Assembly (NCBI GenBank): GCA_017452505.1
Contig: JAFTMI010000040.1
Coordinates: forward strand, 1 to 36,992
Origin: Oscillospiraceae bacterium
GTDB lineage: Bacteria; Bacillota; Clostridia; Oscillospirales; Oscillospiraceae
Direction of reading: 5' to 3'
Length of the DNA stretch: 36,992 nt
Below, piece after piece: positions 9,032 to 16,825 of the stretch; the first letter of the stretch is position 1; the number at the start of each line of letters is the position of its first letter. Both the position numbers and the translations under genes were made by a program. The notes beneath the pieces were generated by a model. The model saw only the letters and a program-made list of their open reading frames with translations. It was not told the origin of the DNA and made no database searches.

Positions 9032-10300
9032 TTACATTTCCAGCAATGCATTGCGAATGTCGCCGATGGTGTAAAGAGAGCCAAAGCACAGCACTGCGCC
9101 GTCCTTGCCGCACAGTTCGAGTGCCTTGCGGACACCTTCTGCGACGGTCTCGCAGGCGGTGGCTTTAGCACCGGCATTCGTTAAGTGCGTTGCCAGCTCC
9201 GCGGCGGGCAGGCGGCGGGGGTTGGGAGGTGTGACACATACAAACTGCTCGATGAGCGGCATAACCGGGCGGTACATATCGCCGTAGTCCTTGTCGGCCA
9301 GTACACCGGTGAGGGCGATGACCCGACGGCCTTTGAGGTAATCTTCAATGTTCTTAACCAGTGCTTCCAAACACTGGGGGTTGTGACCGCCGTCAATGAT
9401 GAACAGGGGGTCACGGCTGACGATATCAAACCGGCCGGGCCAGGAAACATCCCGGATGCCGTCATAGATATTCTCCTTGTTGATTTTCCAGCCCTTTTCC
9501 ATAAGGGTTTCTGCCACGGCAAGCACCACCGCTGCATTGTGGAGCTGATGGTCGCCAAGCAGGGGCAGGTGGAGGTCCTTATATTCACCGCAGTCGAAGA
9601 CCTGCTCGAACAGGTCGTGTTGTTTCAGCTGAAGGCCTGCAAAGTTGGCCTTTTTCAGCTTGACATTCCGCTCTGCGCAGGTTTTCTCGAAAACAGCTTC
9701 CACGGAGGGAACACCCCGGTAAATAACAGCATTGCCGTTCTCTTTGATGATGCCGGCCTTGTTGAAGGCGATCTCTTCCAAGGTGTTGCCCAAAATATCC
9801 GTGTGGTCTAAGCCAATATTGGTAATGACCGCCACTTCGGGGCAGGGGATCACATTGGTGGCATCCAGCAGGCCGCCCAGGCCTACCTCCAGCACCACAA
9901 TGTCGCAGTTCCGGCGCTTGAAAAACTCAAAGCCGATGGCGGTGGTCAGCTCAAATTCCGTGGGGGACTCTTCCATGGAGTCAGCCAGGGGCTTTACATA
10001 TTCGGTGATCTCCACCAGTTCCTCATCGGAGATCATTTCACCGTTTACCTGCATCCGCTCACCGAACTGATAAATGAAGGGGGAGGTGTAAAGGCCGGTG
10101 CAGTAGCCTGCTTTCCGCAGAATGGATGCGGTCATAGCGGCGGTAGAGCCTTTGCCGTTGGTGCCGGCGATGTGGACATATTTCATGGTGTTCTGGGGAT
10201 TGCCCATTTTGTCCAGCAGGTCAGTAATACGGCTGAGACCGGGCATCATACCCTTCCAGCATACGGAGTGGATATAGTCAAGCGCTTGCTCGACAGTCAT
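9032..10300 (-). CDS. folC: Bifunctional folylpolyglutamate synthase / dihydrofolate synthase
   Basis: A 422-residue Mur-ligase-like ATP enzyme that adds glutamate to dihydropteroate and to folates, retaining them in the cell. The P-loop is in HIAGTNGKGSTAAM near residues 42-55, and the FolC-type sequence GLGGLLDATNVI follows at about 140. DGGHNP in the C-terminal half marks the glutamate ligase domain. ATG 10300 follows AAAGGATGATGAACT. folT ends 6 bp upstream, so folT-folC is an operon and folate uptake is directly coupled to polyglutamylation under THF riboswitch control. Confidence 0.95.
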   Translation of the reverse strand: MTVEQALDYIHSVCWKGMMPGLSRITDLLDKMGNPQNTMKYVHIAGTNGKGSTAAMTASILRKAGYCTGLYTSPFIYQFGERMQVNGEMISDEELVEITEYVKPLADSMEESPTEFELTTAIGFEFFKRRNCDIVVLEVGLGGLLDATNVIPCPEVAVITNIGLDHTDILGNTLEEIAFNKAGIIKENGNAVIYRGVPSVEAVFEKTCAERNVKLKKANFAGLQLKQHDLFEQVFDCGEYKDLHLPLLGDHQLHNAAVVLAVAETLMEKGWKINKENIYDGIRDVSWPGRFDIVSRDPLFIIDGGHNPQCLEALVKNIEDYLKGRRVIALTGVLADKDYGDMYRPVMPLIEQFVCVTPPNPRRLPAAELATHLTNAGAKATACETVAEGVRKALELCGKDGAVLCFGSLYTIGDIRNALLEM

Positions 10301-10306
10301 AGTTCA

Positions 10307-10864
10307 TCATCCTTTTTTGAATTTGATAGGGGGCCATACGCCCAGGCGGGTAAAGATACTGCTTCTCATCAGCAGATAAACGATGAGGACTTCCAGCACC
10401 ATCACGATGGCAAACTGGATGCTGCGTGTACTCAGATAGTAGATAATGCTTTCTCCAAAGGGGCCTTTGGGAAAAGTGTAGGACAGGGCGAAGCTTTGGA
10501 GCAAAACCGAACCTACCGCGGTGGGCAGCAGGTAGCTTAGCGACAGCCGAAAAACAGAGAGATTTTTCAACAGGAAACGGCGCAGCAAGCCACCGCACAA
10601 ACCGTATAAAATGGCGGGAAGACACAGCAGGGGGTTGAAGCCGAACTGCATCAGACTTCCGGTGAAGTCGGCAACAAAGCCGGTAAGGGCACCCATGACC
10701 GGGCCAAAGAACATACCGGCCAAAAACAGCGGGAATTTATCCAATGACCAGCGGACACCCCCGGCCACGGAAAAAGAGAGAAGACGGGCCATGACCACAC
10801 TGATGGCGGCCAACATTGCACTGAACACAAGGGCCTTGATGGCCTGGGTACGTTTGGTTTGCAT
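10307..10864 (-). CDS. folT: Folate ECF transporter S component FolT
   Basis: A 185-residue integral membrane protein with about six hydrophobic segments. It contains the ECF S-component feature FPLFLAGMFFGPVMGALTG and the positively charged MQTKRTQAIKAL start that interacts with the EcfT scaffold. The start is ATG 10864, 6 bases after AAGGAGGA; a longer in-frame reading to 10963 runs into the riboswitch terminator and is not used. Its substrate is assigned as folate because a THF riboswitch precedes it and folC follows. The energising EcfA/EcfA'/EcfT genes are not here, as is normal for group II ECF systems. Confidence 0.9.
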   Translation of the reverse strand: MQTKRTQAIKALVFSAMLAAISVVMARLLSFSVAGGVRWSLDKFPLFLAGMFFGPVMGALTGFVADFTGSLMQFGFNPLLCLPAILYGLCGGLLRRFLLKNLSVFRLSLSYLLPTAVGSVLLQSFALSYTFPKGPFGESIIYYLSTRSIQFAIVMVLEVLIVYLLMRSSIFTRLGVWPPIKFKKG

Positions 10865-10914
10865 AAAAAATCCTCCTTCTATGCAGGCAAAAAATGGTAT
10901 CCGGGCAATGGGTA

Positions 10915-10947
10915 CAAAAAAGCCCCAAACGCCAAAGCGTCCGGGGG
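10915..10947 (-). terminator. Riboswitch-controlled terminator upstream of folT
   Basis: On the minus strand CCCCCGGACGC, loop TTTG, GCGTTTGGGG and then TTTTTTT form a stable hairpin with a T run, about 50 bases before the folT start. It is the likely OFF state of the THF riboswitch expression platform. Confidence 0.8.
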
Positions 10948-11027
10948 AGTGATCGTACAGCATTACCCTCGGGGCGTTTGCCCCACCGAGTATCGTTGCT
11001 TACATATAAGGAGTTTTTCCTATATGT

Positions 11028-11125
11028 GCAGCGGGTGCGGAAATCTCATCGCGGACAAAAAGTCCTTCGTCTGCCACTCAACTCCCCATTTTGGCAGCAC
11101 TTCACGCGAGGTCTCCTACTCTGTT
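11028..11125 (-). ncRNA. Tetrahydrofolate (THF) riboswitch aptamer
   Basis: Read on the minus strand, the segment contains the conserved THF-I elements in order: AGAGTAG, CGCGTGAAGTG, a P3 stem CTGCC/GGCAG enclosing TGGGGAGTTGAGT, ACGAAGGAC with a short P4 (GGAC/GTCC), then CCGCGATGAG and a closing strand near CCGC. This matches the known folT-associated motif in Firmicutes and sits directly upstream of folT-folC. Between aptamer and terminator are two further hairpins (ACATATA-rich and GGGGCAAACGCCCC) that may form the antiterminator. Confidence 0.9.
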
Positions 11126-11132
11126 CGAACCT

Positions 11133-11161
11133 ATCATACACTATTCTATAAAAAAAGTAAA
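11133..11161 (-). promoter_or_regulatory. Promoter for the THF riboswitch-folT-folC transcript
   Basis: Minus-strand TTTACT (11156-11161) and TATGAT (11133-11138) with a 17-bp spacer, ending just before the aptamer begins at about 11125. Confidence 0.6.
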
Positions 11162-11235
11162 TCCCCAATTTACAAAAACACCCCCTGTTTTATGAAAATT
11201 AAATACATCTGCTATGTTTTTCCTAGGAAAAATCC

Positions 11236-11264
11236 TTGATTTTTGTGCATATTTGATTTATAAT
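11236..11264 (+). promoter_or_regulatory. SigA-type promoter for minD-mgsA
   Basis: TTGATT (11236-11241) and TATAAT (11259-11264) separated by 17 bp, about 31 bp upstream of the minD start. Confidence 0.75.
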
Positions 11265-11295
11265 TACTGATATCTTAGGATAGGAGGAGCAGAAT

Positions 11296-12033
11296 TTGGG
11301 CGAATTGATAGCCATTCTGTCCGGCAAGGGCGGAACGGGTAAGACCTCGGTGTGCGCCGGGCTTGCGGAAGCGCTGGCTTTGCAGGACAAAACCGTCCTT
11401 TGCGTTGACTGCGATGTGGGGCTGCGCAACTTGGATATTGCCCTGGGTCTGAGCCAAATCGGCGCTCTGTCCTTCCAAGATGTTTGCTCCGGAAATTACA
11501 CCTTAGACCAGGCTACCCGCCATAGCGTGTATCCCGGCCTTTCTTTTCTTACCGCGCCGGTGAACTGTACCCCGGATGAGGTGGATAAGGAGGCCTTTGG
11601 AGAAATGCTCCAGCAGGCCCGGCAGCTGTTTGACTATGTGCTGCTGGATGCCCCCGCCGGTATCGAAGTGGGCTTTCAGCTGTCCGCTGCTTATGCCGAC
11701 CGGGTGATCCTGGTGACAAGCGCCGACCCTGCTGCCATTCGGGATGCATCCCGGGCCTCCGATGTGCTGGAGGCTATGGGCAAGAAGAATGTGCGTATGG
11801 TCCTCAACCGGGTCAATGAAAAAATGATCTCTGCCATGGGCATTACCGTGGATGATATTATGGATCAGTCCGGTCTGCCCCTCTTAGGCCTTGTGCCGGA
11901 GGATGAAAATGTGCCTTTGGCTGCTGCGTTCCGTCAGCCCCTTTTGGGCTATGAGAAGAAGGGCGCAGCCGCTGCCTGCAAGCGTATTGCTAAACGAATC
12001 CAGGGCAATTTTGTTCCTGTGAAACTAAAATAA
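11296..12033 (+). CDS. minD: MinD-like septum-site P-loop ATPase
   Basis: A 245-residue deviant Walker A ATPase of the MinD/ParA family. The sequence SGKGGTGKTS (about residues 9-18) is the deviant P-loop, DCDVGLRNLDIALG is the MinD signature and VLLDAPAGIE is Walker B. MinD positions the division inhibitor MinC at cell poles. The start is TTG 11296, 8 bases after AGGAGG. The end (RIAKRIQGNFVPVKLK) only weakly resembles the amphipathic membrane-targeting helix of MinD. No minC or minE is adjacent, although mgsA follows, as it often does in clostridial min loci. Confidence 0.85.
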   Translation: MGELIAILSGKGGTGKTSVCAGLAEALALQDKTVLCVDCDVGLRNLDIALGLSQIGALSFQDVCSGNYTLDQATRHSVYPGLSFLTAPVNCTPDEVDKEAFGEMLQQARQLFDYVLLDAPAGIEVGFQLSAAYADRVILVTSADPAAIRDASRASDVLEAMGKKNVRMVLNRVNEKMISAMGITVDDIMDQSGLPLLGLVPEDENVPLAAAFRQPLLGYEKKGAAAACKRIAKRIQGNFVPVKLK

Positions 12034-12049
12034 CAAAAGGAGGGTATCT

Positions 12050-12463
12050 ATGAATATTGCATTTTTGGCCCACGATAAGAAAAAAGAACTGATGGTACAG
12101 TTCTGTACCGCATATAAAAGTGTGCTGAGCAAGCATAATCTGTACGCTACCGCTACTACCGGCCGTCTGATCTCGGACAATACCGGCTTGCCTGTTACCC
12201 TGCTTTTGGCTCACAAGCAGGGCGGACATCAGCAGATCAATGCCCGCATTGCGTATAATGAAATCGATCTGGTGCTGCTGTTCTCCGACCCCAACACTGT
12301 GGATGCCTGGGATGACAGCCAAATGCTGGATACCATCCGTCATTGCGACCGGCACAATGTGCCCATTGCCACCAATTTAGGCAGCGCTGAGATGTTCATT
12401 ATGGGTCTGCAGCGGGGCGACCTGGATTGGCGCGAGATGTACCACACCAAGCCCAAGTATTAA
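12050..12463 (+). CDS. mgsA: Methylglyoxal synthase-fold protein with altered active site
   Basis: A 137-residue MGS-domain protein. MgsA normally converts dihydroxyacetone phosphate to methylglyoxal and phosphate. The overall match to bacterial MgsA is clear (IAFLAHDKKKELM, ATTGRLIS, IATNLGSAE). By comparison with recalled E. coli MgsA, catalytic Asp71 in GGDQQ is His here (GGHQQ), His98 aligns with Trp, and Asp101 is not conserved (DPNTVDAWDDSQ). The phosphate-binding SG before GGDQQ is also absent. His19, Asp20 and Asp91 equivalents remain. Normal activity is therefore doubtful. ATG 12050 follows AAGGAGG, 16 bp after minD, so they form an operon. Confidence 0.8.
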   Translation: MNIAFLAHDKKKELMVQFCTAYKSVLSKHNLYATATTGRLISDNTGLPVTLLLAHKQGGHQQINARIAYNEIDLVLLFSDPNTVDAWDDSQMLDTIRHCDRHNVPIATNLGSAEMFIMGLQRGDLDWREMYHTKPKY

Positions 12464-12474
12464 ATAAAATTTTC

Positions 12475-12576
12475 ATTGTCATTCCGAGCCAGTGCTCACA
12501 CTGGCGTGGGAATCTCCGGGGTTGTTTCTTTGAGATTGCCACACCAGTGACACGGTCACTGGTTCGCAATGACAAT
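12475..12576. repeat. 102-bp imperfect palindrome (ATTGTCATTGCGAA type repeat)
   Basis: The left arm begins ATTGTCATTCCGAGCCAGTG and the right arm ends CACTGGTTCGCAATGACAAT. The arms pair over about 42 bases with few mismatches and enclose GAGATTGCCAC/GTGGGAATCTC. It lies between mgsA and hisS and would form one long RNA hairpin. This family is recalled as abundant in gut Firmicutes. An open frame running through it into hisS is not a real N-terminus. Confidence 0.7.
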
Positions 12577-12600
12577 TTATTTCGTGAAAGGATAAGAAAG

Positions 12601-13956
12601 ATGGAGAAAATTACCCCCCGGACGTTGTCCGGTTTTATGGAGCTGCTTCCCGGCAAGCAGGCAAAATTAGAAAAGATGATGCAGGTGCTTCGGAACACCT
12701 ATTCCCTGTACGGCTTTGCGGCTTTGGATACCCCGGTGATCGAGGATGCCAAGATTCTTTTGGCCAAGGGCGGCGGTGAGACCGAAAAGCAGATCTACCG
12801 TTTTCAAAAGGGCGACAGCGACCTGGCTTTGCGGTTTGACTTAACAGTACCCCTTGCCAAGTATGTGGCACTGCATTATAACGAGCTGGCATTTCCTTTC
12901 CGCCGTTTCCAGATCGGTAAGGTTTACCGGGGCGAAAGAGCCCAGAGAGGCCGTTTCCGTGAGTTCTACCAGGCGGATATTGATATCATCGGCGACGGCA
13001 AGCTGGATATTCTCAATGAGGCGGAGATCCCCGCTATCATTTACCGGGTATTCCGGGGCTTTGGCCTGACCCGGTTCCAGATCCGCGTGAATAACCGGAA
13101 GATTCTGAACGGTTTCTACGCTATGCTGGGTTTGTCGGAAAAGAGCGGTGACATTATGCGCACCGTGGACAAGTTAGATAAGATCGGCGCCGAGAAGGTG
13201 GCTTTGATTTTGAAGGACGATTGCGGCCTTTCCGACGAGCAGGCCGGCGAGATTCTGAAGTTTATCGCCATTCGTGGCAGCAATGCCGAGGTTTTGGCTG
13301 CGCTGGAGGGCTATGCAGGCCGGAGTGACTTGTTTGACCTGGGCCTTGCTGAACTGAAGGCTGTGGCGGCAAACCTGTCTGCTTTTGGTGTTCCCGAGGC
13401 CAATTTTGCTGTGGATCTGACCATTGCAAGAGGTCTTGACTACTACACCGGTACTGTCTATGAAACCACCTTGCTGGACCACCCGGAGATCGGTTCTGTC
13501 TGCTCCGGCGGTCGGTACGATAATTTGGCTGAGTACTACACCGATAAGGCTTTGCCCGGTGTGGGTATCTCCATTGGTTTGACCCGCTTGTTCTATGTTT
13601 TGGACGAGCAGGGTCTGCTGAATGATGCTCTTCCCAGCGCACCGGCGGATGCTTTGGTGCTGCCCATGACCGAGGATGTTTCCAAGGCAGTGGAGCTGGC
13701 TGAGGCTCTGCGCAGCGCAGGTGTCAGGGTGCAGCTTTACGGCGAGCAGAAAAAGTTCAAGCAGAAGATGAGCTATGCGGACAAGCTGGGTGTACCCTAT
13801 GCTGTGCTGCTGGGTGAGGATGAGATCGCCGAGGGCAAATGCTCTGTGAAGAATATGACAACCGGTGAGCAGCAGAAGCTGACTGCCCAGGAGGCAGCCG
13901 AGCATATTCTGAAAGGCTTGGCAGAGGCAAACGGCCCGCTGATTCTTGAAAAATAA
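12601..13956 (+). CDS. hisS: Histidyl-tRNA synthetase
   Basis: A 451-residue class II aminoacyl-tRNA synthetase that charges tRNA-His. Motif 2 is in FRRFQIGKVYRGERAQRGRFREFYQ, and LTIARGLDYYTGTVYE is the HisRS-specific histidine-binding sequence. Motif 3 is near VGISIGLTRL, and the C-terminal anticodon-binding domain follows from about residue 345. The start is ATG 12601 after GAAAGGAT; an upstream in-frame GTG/ATG extension traverses a palindromic repeat and is rejected. No T-box precedes it. The unusual use of IGDGK in the middle is normal for the shorter clostridial HisRS forms. Confidence 0.95.
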   Translation: MEKITPRTLSGFMELLPGKQAKLEKMMQVLRNTYSLYGFAALDTPVIEDAKILLAKGGGETEKQIYRFQKGDSDLALRFDLTVPLAKYVALHYNELAFPFRRFQIGKVYRGERAQRGRFREFYQADIDIIGDGKLDILNEAEIPAIIYRVFRGFGLTRFQIRVNNRKILNGFYAMLGLSEKSGDIMRTVDKLDKIGAEKVALILKDDCGLSDEQAGEILKFIAIRGSNAEVLAALEGYAGRSDLFDLGLAELKAVAANLSAFGVPEANFAVDLTIARGLDYYTGTVYETTLLDHPEIGSVCSGGRYDNLAEYYTDKALPGVGISIGLTRLFYVLDEQGLLNDALPSAPADALVLPMTEDVSKAVELAEALRSAGVRVQLYGEQKKFKQKMSYADKLGVPYAVLLGEDEIAEGKCSVKNMTTGEQQKLTAQEAAEHILKGLAEANGPLILEK

Positions 13957-13958
13957 GC

Positions 13959-13991
13959 ATATCGGAGGTGCCCCACACCTCCGATATTTTA
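13959..13991 (+). terminator. Rho-independent terminator of hisS
   Basis: 12-bp perfect stem ATATCGGAGGTG (13959-13970) / CACCTCCGATAT (13976-13987) followed by TTTT, directly after the hisS stop. Confidence 0.85.
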
Positions 13992-13993
13992 CA

Positions 13994-14136
13994 AAAAGCC
14001 TCCCTTGCCTAAAGGGAGGTGGATTCGCAGGAGGCGAAGACGGAGGGATAATTGCCCCAAGGGCAATATGCCGCACTGCGGCATCATATCCCCCAGTCAC
14101 CTGCGGTGACAGCCCCCTTTAGGCAAGGGGGCCTTT
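13994..14136. repeat. MITE-like element (CTCCCTTGCCTAAAGGGAGG termini)
   Basis: A 143-bp non-coding element with terminal inverted repeats: left CCTCCCTTGCCTAAAGGGAGG and right CCCCCTTTAGGCAAGGGGG. Internal perfect hairpins are ATTGCCCCAAGGGCAAT and ATGCCGCACTGCGGCAT, plus TCACCTGCGGTGA. It closely resembles repeat families recalled from Ruminococcaceae genomes. It sits immediately upstream of the RluA gene and contributes nothing coding. Confidence 0.65.
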
Positions 14137-14149
14137 AGAGGGAGTATCT

Positions 14150-15016
14150 ATGGAGCTGACGCATATTGCCACAAGGGAGGGGCGGTTGTCCTCTTTTTTG
14201 CGGGAAGAAATGAAAATGTCTGCCGGGCTGATGAACAGGCTCAAGTGGCAGCAATTGCTTTTTGTCAACGGTCAATCGGTGCATACGGATTATCCTGTAA
14301 AGCCCGGGGATATTATTACTGTTCCTTTGGACGAGCCGGTGCCGGATTATCCGGCAGAGGACGGAGAGCTGACGATTTTATATGAGGATGAACACATTTT
14401 GGCGGTGGATAAGCCGGCGGGTATGCTGATCCATCCATCCCGTTCCCGGCTCACGGGGACACTGGCAAATGTCGTGCTGGGCTATTATGAAAAAACCGGG
14501 CAGAAAAGCGCCTTTCACCCTCTTACCCGGTTGGACCGGGACACCTTTGGGGTGGTACTGCTGGCGAAAAATGCCCATATTCACAGCTTGCTTAACGAAT
14601 TGCATTTGCAGGGCGGATTTGAAAAGATCTATGAAGCGTTGGTTTTTGGCGGTCCGGAAGCAGAATCCGGTGTGATCGATGCCCCCATTGCCCGGCTGCC
14701 TCTGCCCAGTTTGCTCCGGGAGGTCAGTCCCGGGGGAAAACCCTCGGTGACGGAGTTTAAGGTGCTGGAGCGGAAAGAGAATTTTACCAAGCTATCGTTG
14801 CGGCCCGTCACCGGACGCACCCATCAGCTGCGTGTTCACTGCTCCTATATGGGCTGGCCCATTTTGGGTGACCCCCAATACGGAAGTGAAGAATCTCAGG
14901 CTTTTTCCAAAGAGATGGGTTTCCATAGCCAAAGGCTTTGCGCTAAGGCATTGACCTTTGCCCATCCCGTTACCGGAGAAAAAATTACGGTGACTTCCAA
15001 ATTTACTGCGGATTGA
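14150..15016 (+). CDS. RluA-family 23S rRNA/tRNA pseudouridine synthase
   Basis: A 288-residue enzyme that isomerises uridine to pseudouridine in structured RNA. An S4-like RNA-binding region occupies about residues 15-60 (MNRLKWQQLLFVNGQSVHTDYPVKPGD). The catalytic motif is HPLTRLDRDTFG, with the invariant Asp in RLD at residue 129. GRTHQLRVHCSYMGWPILGDPQYG is the conserved C-terminal RluA block. ATG 14150 follows GAGGGAG. The exact target position cannot be read from sequence; RluD-like large subunit modification is the most common role. Confidence 0.9.
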   Translation: MELTHIATREGRLSSFLREEMKMSAGLMNRLKWQQLLFVNGQSVHTDYPVKPGDIITVPLDEPVPDYPAEDGELTILYEDEHILAVDKPAGMLIHPSRSRLTGTLANVVLGYYEKTGQKSAFHPLTRLDRDTFGVVLLAKNAHIHSLLNELHLQGGFEKIYEALVFGGPEAESGVIDAPIARLPLPSLLREVSPGGKPSVTEFKVLERKENFTKLSLRPVTGRTHQLRVHCSYMGWPILGDPQYGSEESQAFSKEMGFHSQRLCAKALTFAHPVTGEKITVTSKFTAD

Positions 15017-15026
15017 ATTCGGCATC

Positions 15027-15055
15027 TTGCTTTTGCCGAATAGCTATGATAAAAT
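15027..15055 (+). promoter_or_regulatory. Candidate promoter for the DUF2207 gene
   Basis: TTGCTT (15027-15032) and TAAAAT (15050-15055) with a 17-bp spacer, 31 bp before the ATG. A second imperfect -10, TATGAT, overlaps at 15045. Confidence 0.45.
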
Positions 15056-15086
15056 TATAAAAACATTTGTGAAAGGAGGCGGCATT

Positions 15087-16796
15087 ATGCGGAAATTTGC
15101 GGTTTTTGTTTCCCTTTTGTGCCTTTTGTGTACGCTGTTTGTGGGCGCCAGTGCCGCCACCGGAGCGAAAAGCGTCAGCAGCCACGCAACCGTGACCGCT
15201 GACGGCAGATGCCAAATTACCCTCACCGCCGCCATCCACTTGGATGCACCGGTGGAAAAGCTGCGGTTTCCCCTGCCCAAAAATGCGGATAATATTACTG
15301 TCAACGGCTCTCACGCCCGAGTCAAAAGAGAAAATGGCTTGAAGCAGGTGGATGTGTCCAAGTTTGTGGGCAAGACCGCCGGTGATTTTACACTGACTTT
15401 TAACTATTCTCTGCCGGATCTGGTGCGTACCAATGAGGCGGATCTTTTGGAACTGACGTTACCGCTGCTGTCCGGATTTGCCTATCCGGTGCAGACCATG
15501 GAATTTACTGTTACTTTGCCCGGTGAGATCACGGCCAAGCCGGCATTCTCCAGCGGCTACCACCAGGCCAATATTGAAAAAGATATTACCTGCACCACGG
15601 AAGGGCCTACGGTTACCGGTACTTCTCAGGTGGAACTGAAGGATCACGAGACCCTGGTGATGACCTTGATCGTTGACGATCAGATGTTCCCCCGGACCAT
15701 CATCACACCGCCGGATTTGGAAACGGTGAATGTGATCGCGATTGTTTGCTTTGCGTTGGCGCTGCTGTACTGGATTTTGTTCCTGCGGAATCTGCCCTGG
15801 TGGCCCGGCAAACAGCCCACACCCCCCGAGGGCTACGGCCCCGGTGAAATGGGCAGCGTTCTGCATCTGCAGGGCGGAAACTTAAATATGATGGTCTTTT
15901 CCTGGGCGCAGCTGGGTTATTTGCAGATCCGTACGGAGAAGAACGGCCCTGTGCGTCTTGTAAAGCAAATGGAAATGGGCAACGAGCGCAGCAGCTTTGA
16001 GCAGCGGTGCTTTAAGCTGCTCTTTGGCAGCCGGGATGTGGCCAACGCATCCAGCCGCCGTTATGGCGCGGTGTACTGCGCCGTGGAAAAGCTCAGACCC
16101 AATCTCACCGCGCTCATCCACCCCAAGTCCGGAAATCTGACAGTATTCCGCATTTTAACGGCGCTGACAGGCCTGTTCTGCGGTGTTGGACTGGCGTTGC
16201 TGCTTACCGATGGCGCAGCGCTGCAATGGTTTTGGATCGTTGTTTTGGGCGTAGCCGCATGGCTCAGCAGTTGGCAGATCCAGCTTTGGGCCCGGCATTT
16301 GTTTGCGCCCCAGCAACGAAAGCTGTGGGTCGGCCTGGGCTGGTGCGGATTTTGGCTGCTGCTGGGTCTGATTGCCGGACAGGTAAGTACCGCTGCGGCA
16401 CTGGTGTTCAGCCAGCTGTTTGCCGGCTTGCTGCTGGCTTTTGGCGGTCGGCGCACCTATGCAGGCAAGCAGGCTATGGAGCAGGCTATGAGTATGCGGC
16501 GGTATTTTAAGACCGTGTCTGCCGAAGATCTGCGGAGAATCAAACAAAACAATCCGGAGTATTTCCACCAAATGATGCCCTTGGCCATAGCCCTGGGCGC
16601 AGATAAAGCCTTTGCTAAAAGCTTTGGCAAAGAGCTTGTGGGTCAGTGCCCCTACATTTCCGACGGCATCAATGTTGAGATGCGGGCCGGTCAGTGGCGG
16701 GTGCAAATGCGGCAGATTTTGGAAAGAATGAATACCCTGCCGGAACAGACCCGGACGGAAAAGGTCATTGCGTTTGTGGAAAGTCTGCGGAAATAA
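15087..16796 (+). CDS. DUF2207-family secreted/membrane protein
   Basis: A 569-residue membrane protein of unknown function. A signal peptide (MRKFAVFVSLLCLLCTLFVG...ASA) is followed by an extracellular beta-rich domain to about residue 215, which resembles the DUF2207 N-terminal domain. A membrane segment at about 218-236 is followed by a cytoplasmic linker. Three or four more hydrophobic segments lie near 360-470, and a cytoplasmic C-terminal tail ends the protein. This is the YciQ-like layout. The start is ATG 15087 with AAAGGAGGC 7 bases upstream; an extension to 15027 would erase the signal peptide. Confidence 0.8.
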   Translation: MRKFAVFVSLLCLLCTLFVGASAATGAKSVSSHATVTADGRCQITLTAAIHLDAPVEKLRFPLPKNADNITVNGSHARVKRENGLKQVDVSKFVGKTAGDFTLTFNYSLPDLVRTNEADLLELTLPLLSGFAYPVQTMEFTVTLPGEITAKPAFSSGYHQANIEKDITCTTEGPTVTGTSQVELKDHETLVMTLIVDDQMFPRTIITPPDLETVNVIAIVCFALALLYWILFLRNLPWWPGKQPTPPEGYGPGEMGSVLHLQGGNLNMMVFSWAQLGYLQIRTEKNGPVRLVKQMEMGNERSSFEQRCFKLLFGSRDVANASSRRYGAVYCAVEKLRPNLTALIHPKSGNLTVFRILTALTGLFCGVGLALLLTDGAALQWFWIVVLGVAAWLSSWQIQLWARHLFAPQQRKLWVGLGWCGFWLLLGLIAGQVSTAAALVFSQLFAGLLLAFGGRRTYAGKQAMEQAMSMRRYFKTVSAEDLRRIKQNNPEYFHQMMPLAIALGADKAFAKSFGKELVGQCPYISDGINVEMRAGQWRVQMRQILERMNTLPEQTRTEKVIAFVESLRK

Positions 16797-16825
16797 AACA
16801 ATAAATTTGAAAAGAGGTTTCTATT

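Noticed and set aside
12427-12600. N-terminal extension of hisS
   Set aside because: It passes through a palindromic repeat and part of mgsA; a good ribosome site precedes ATG 12601, where HisRS homology begins.
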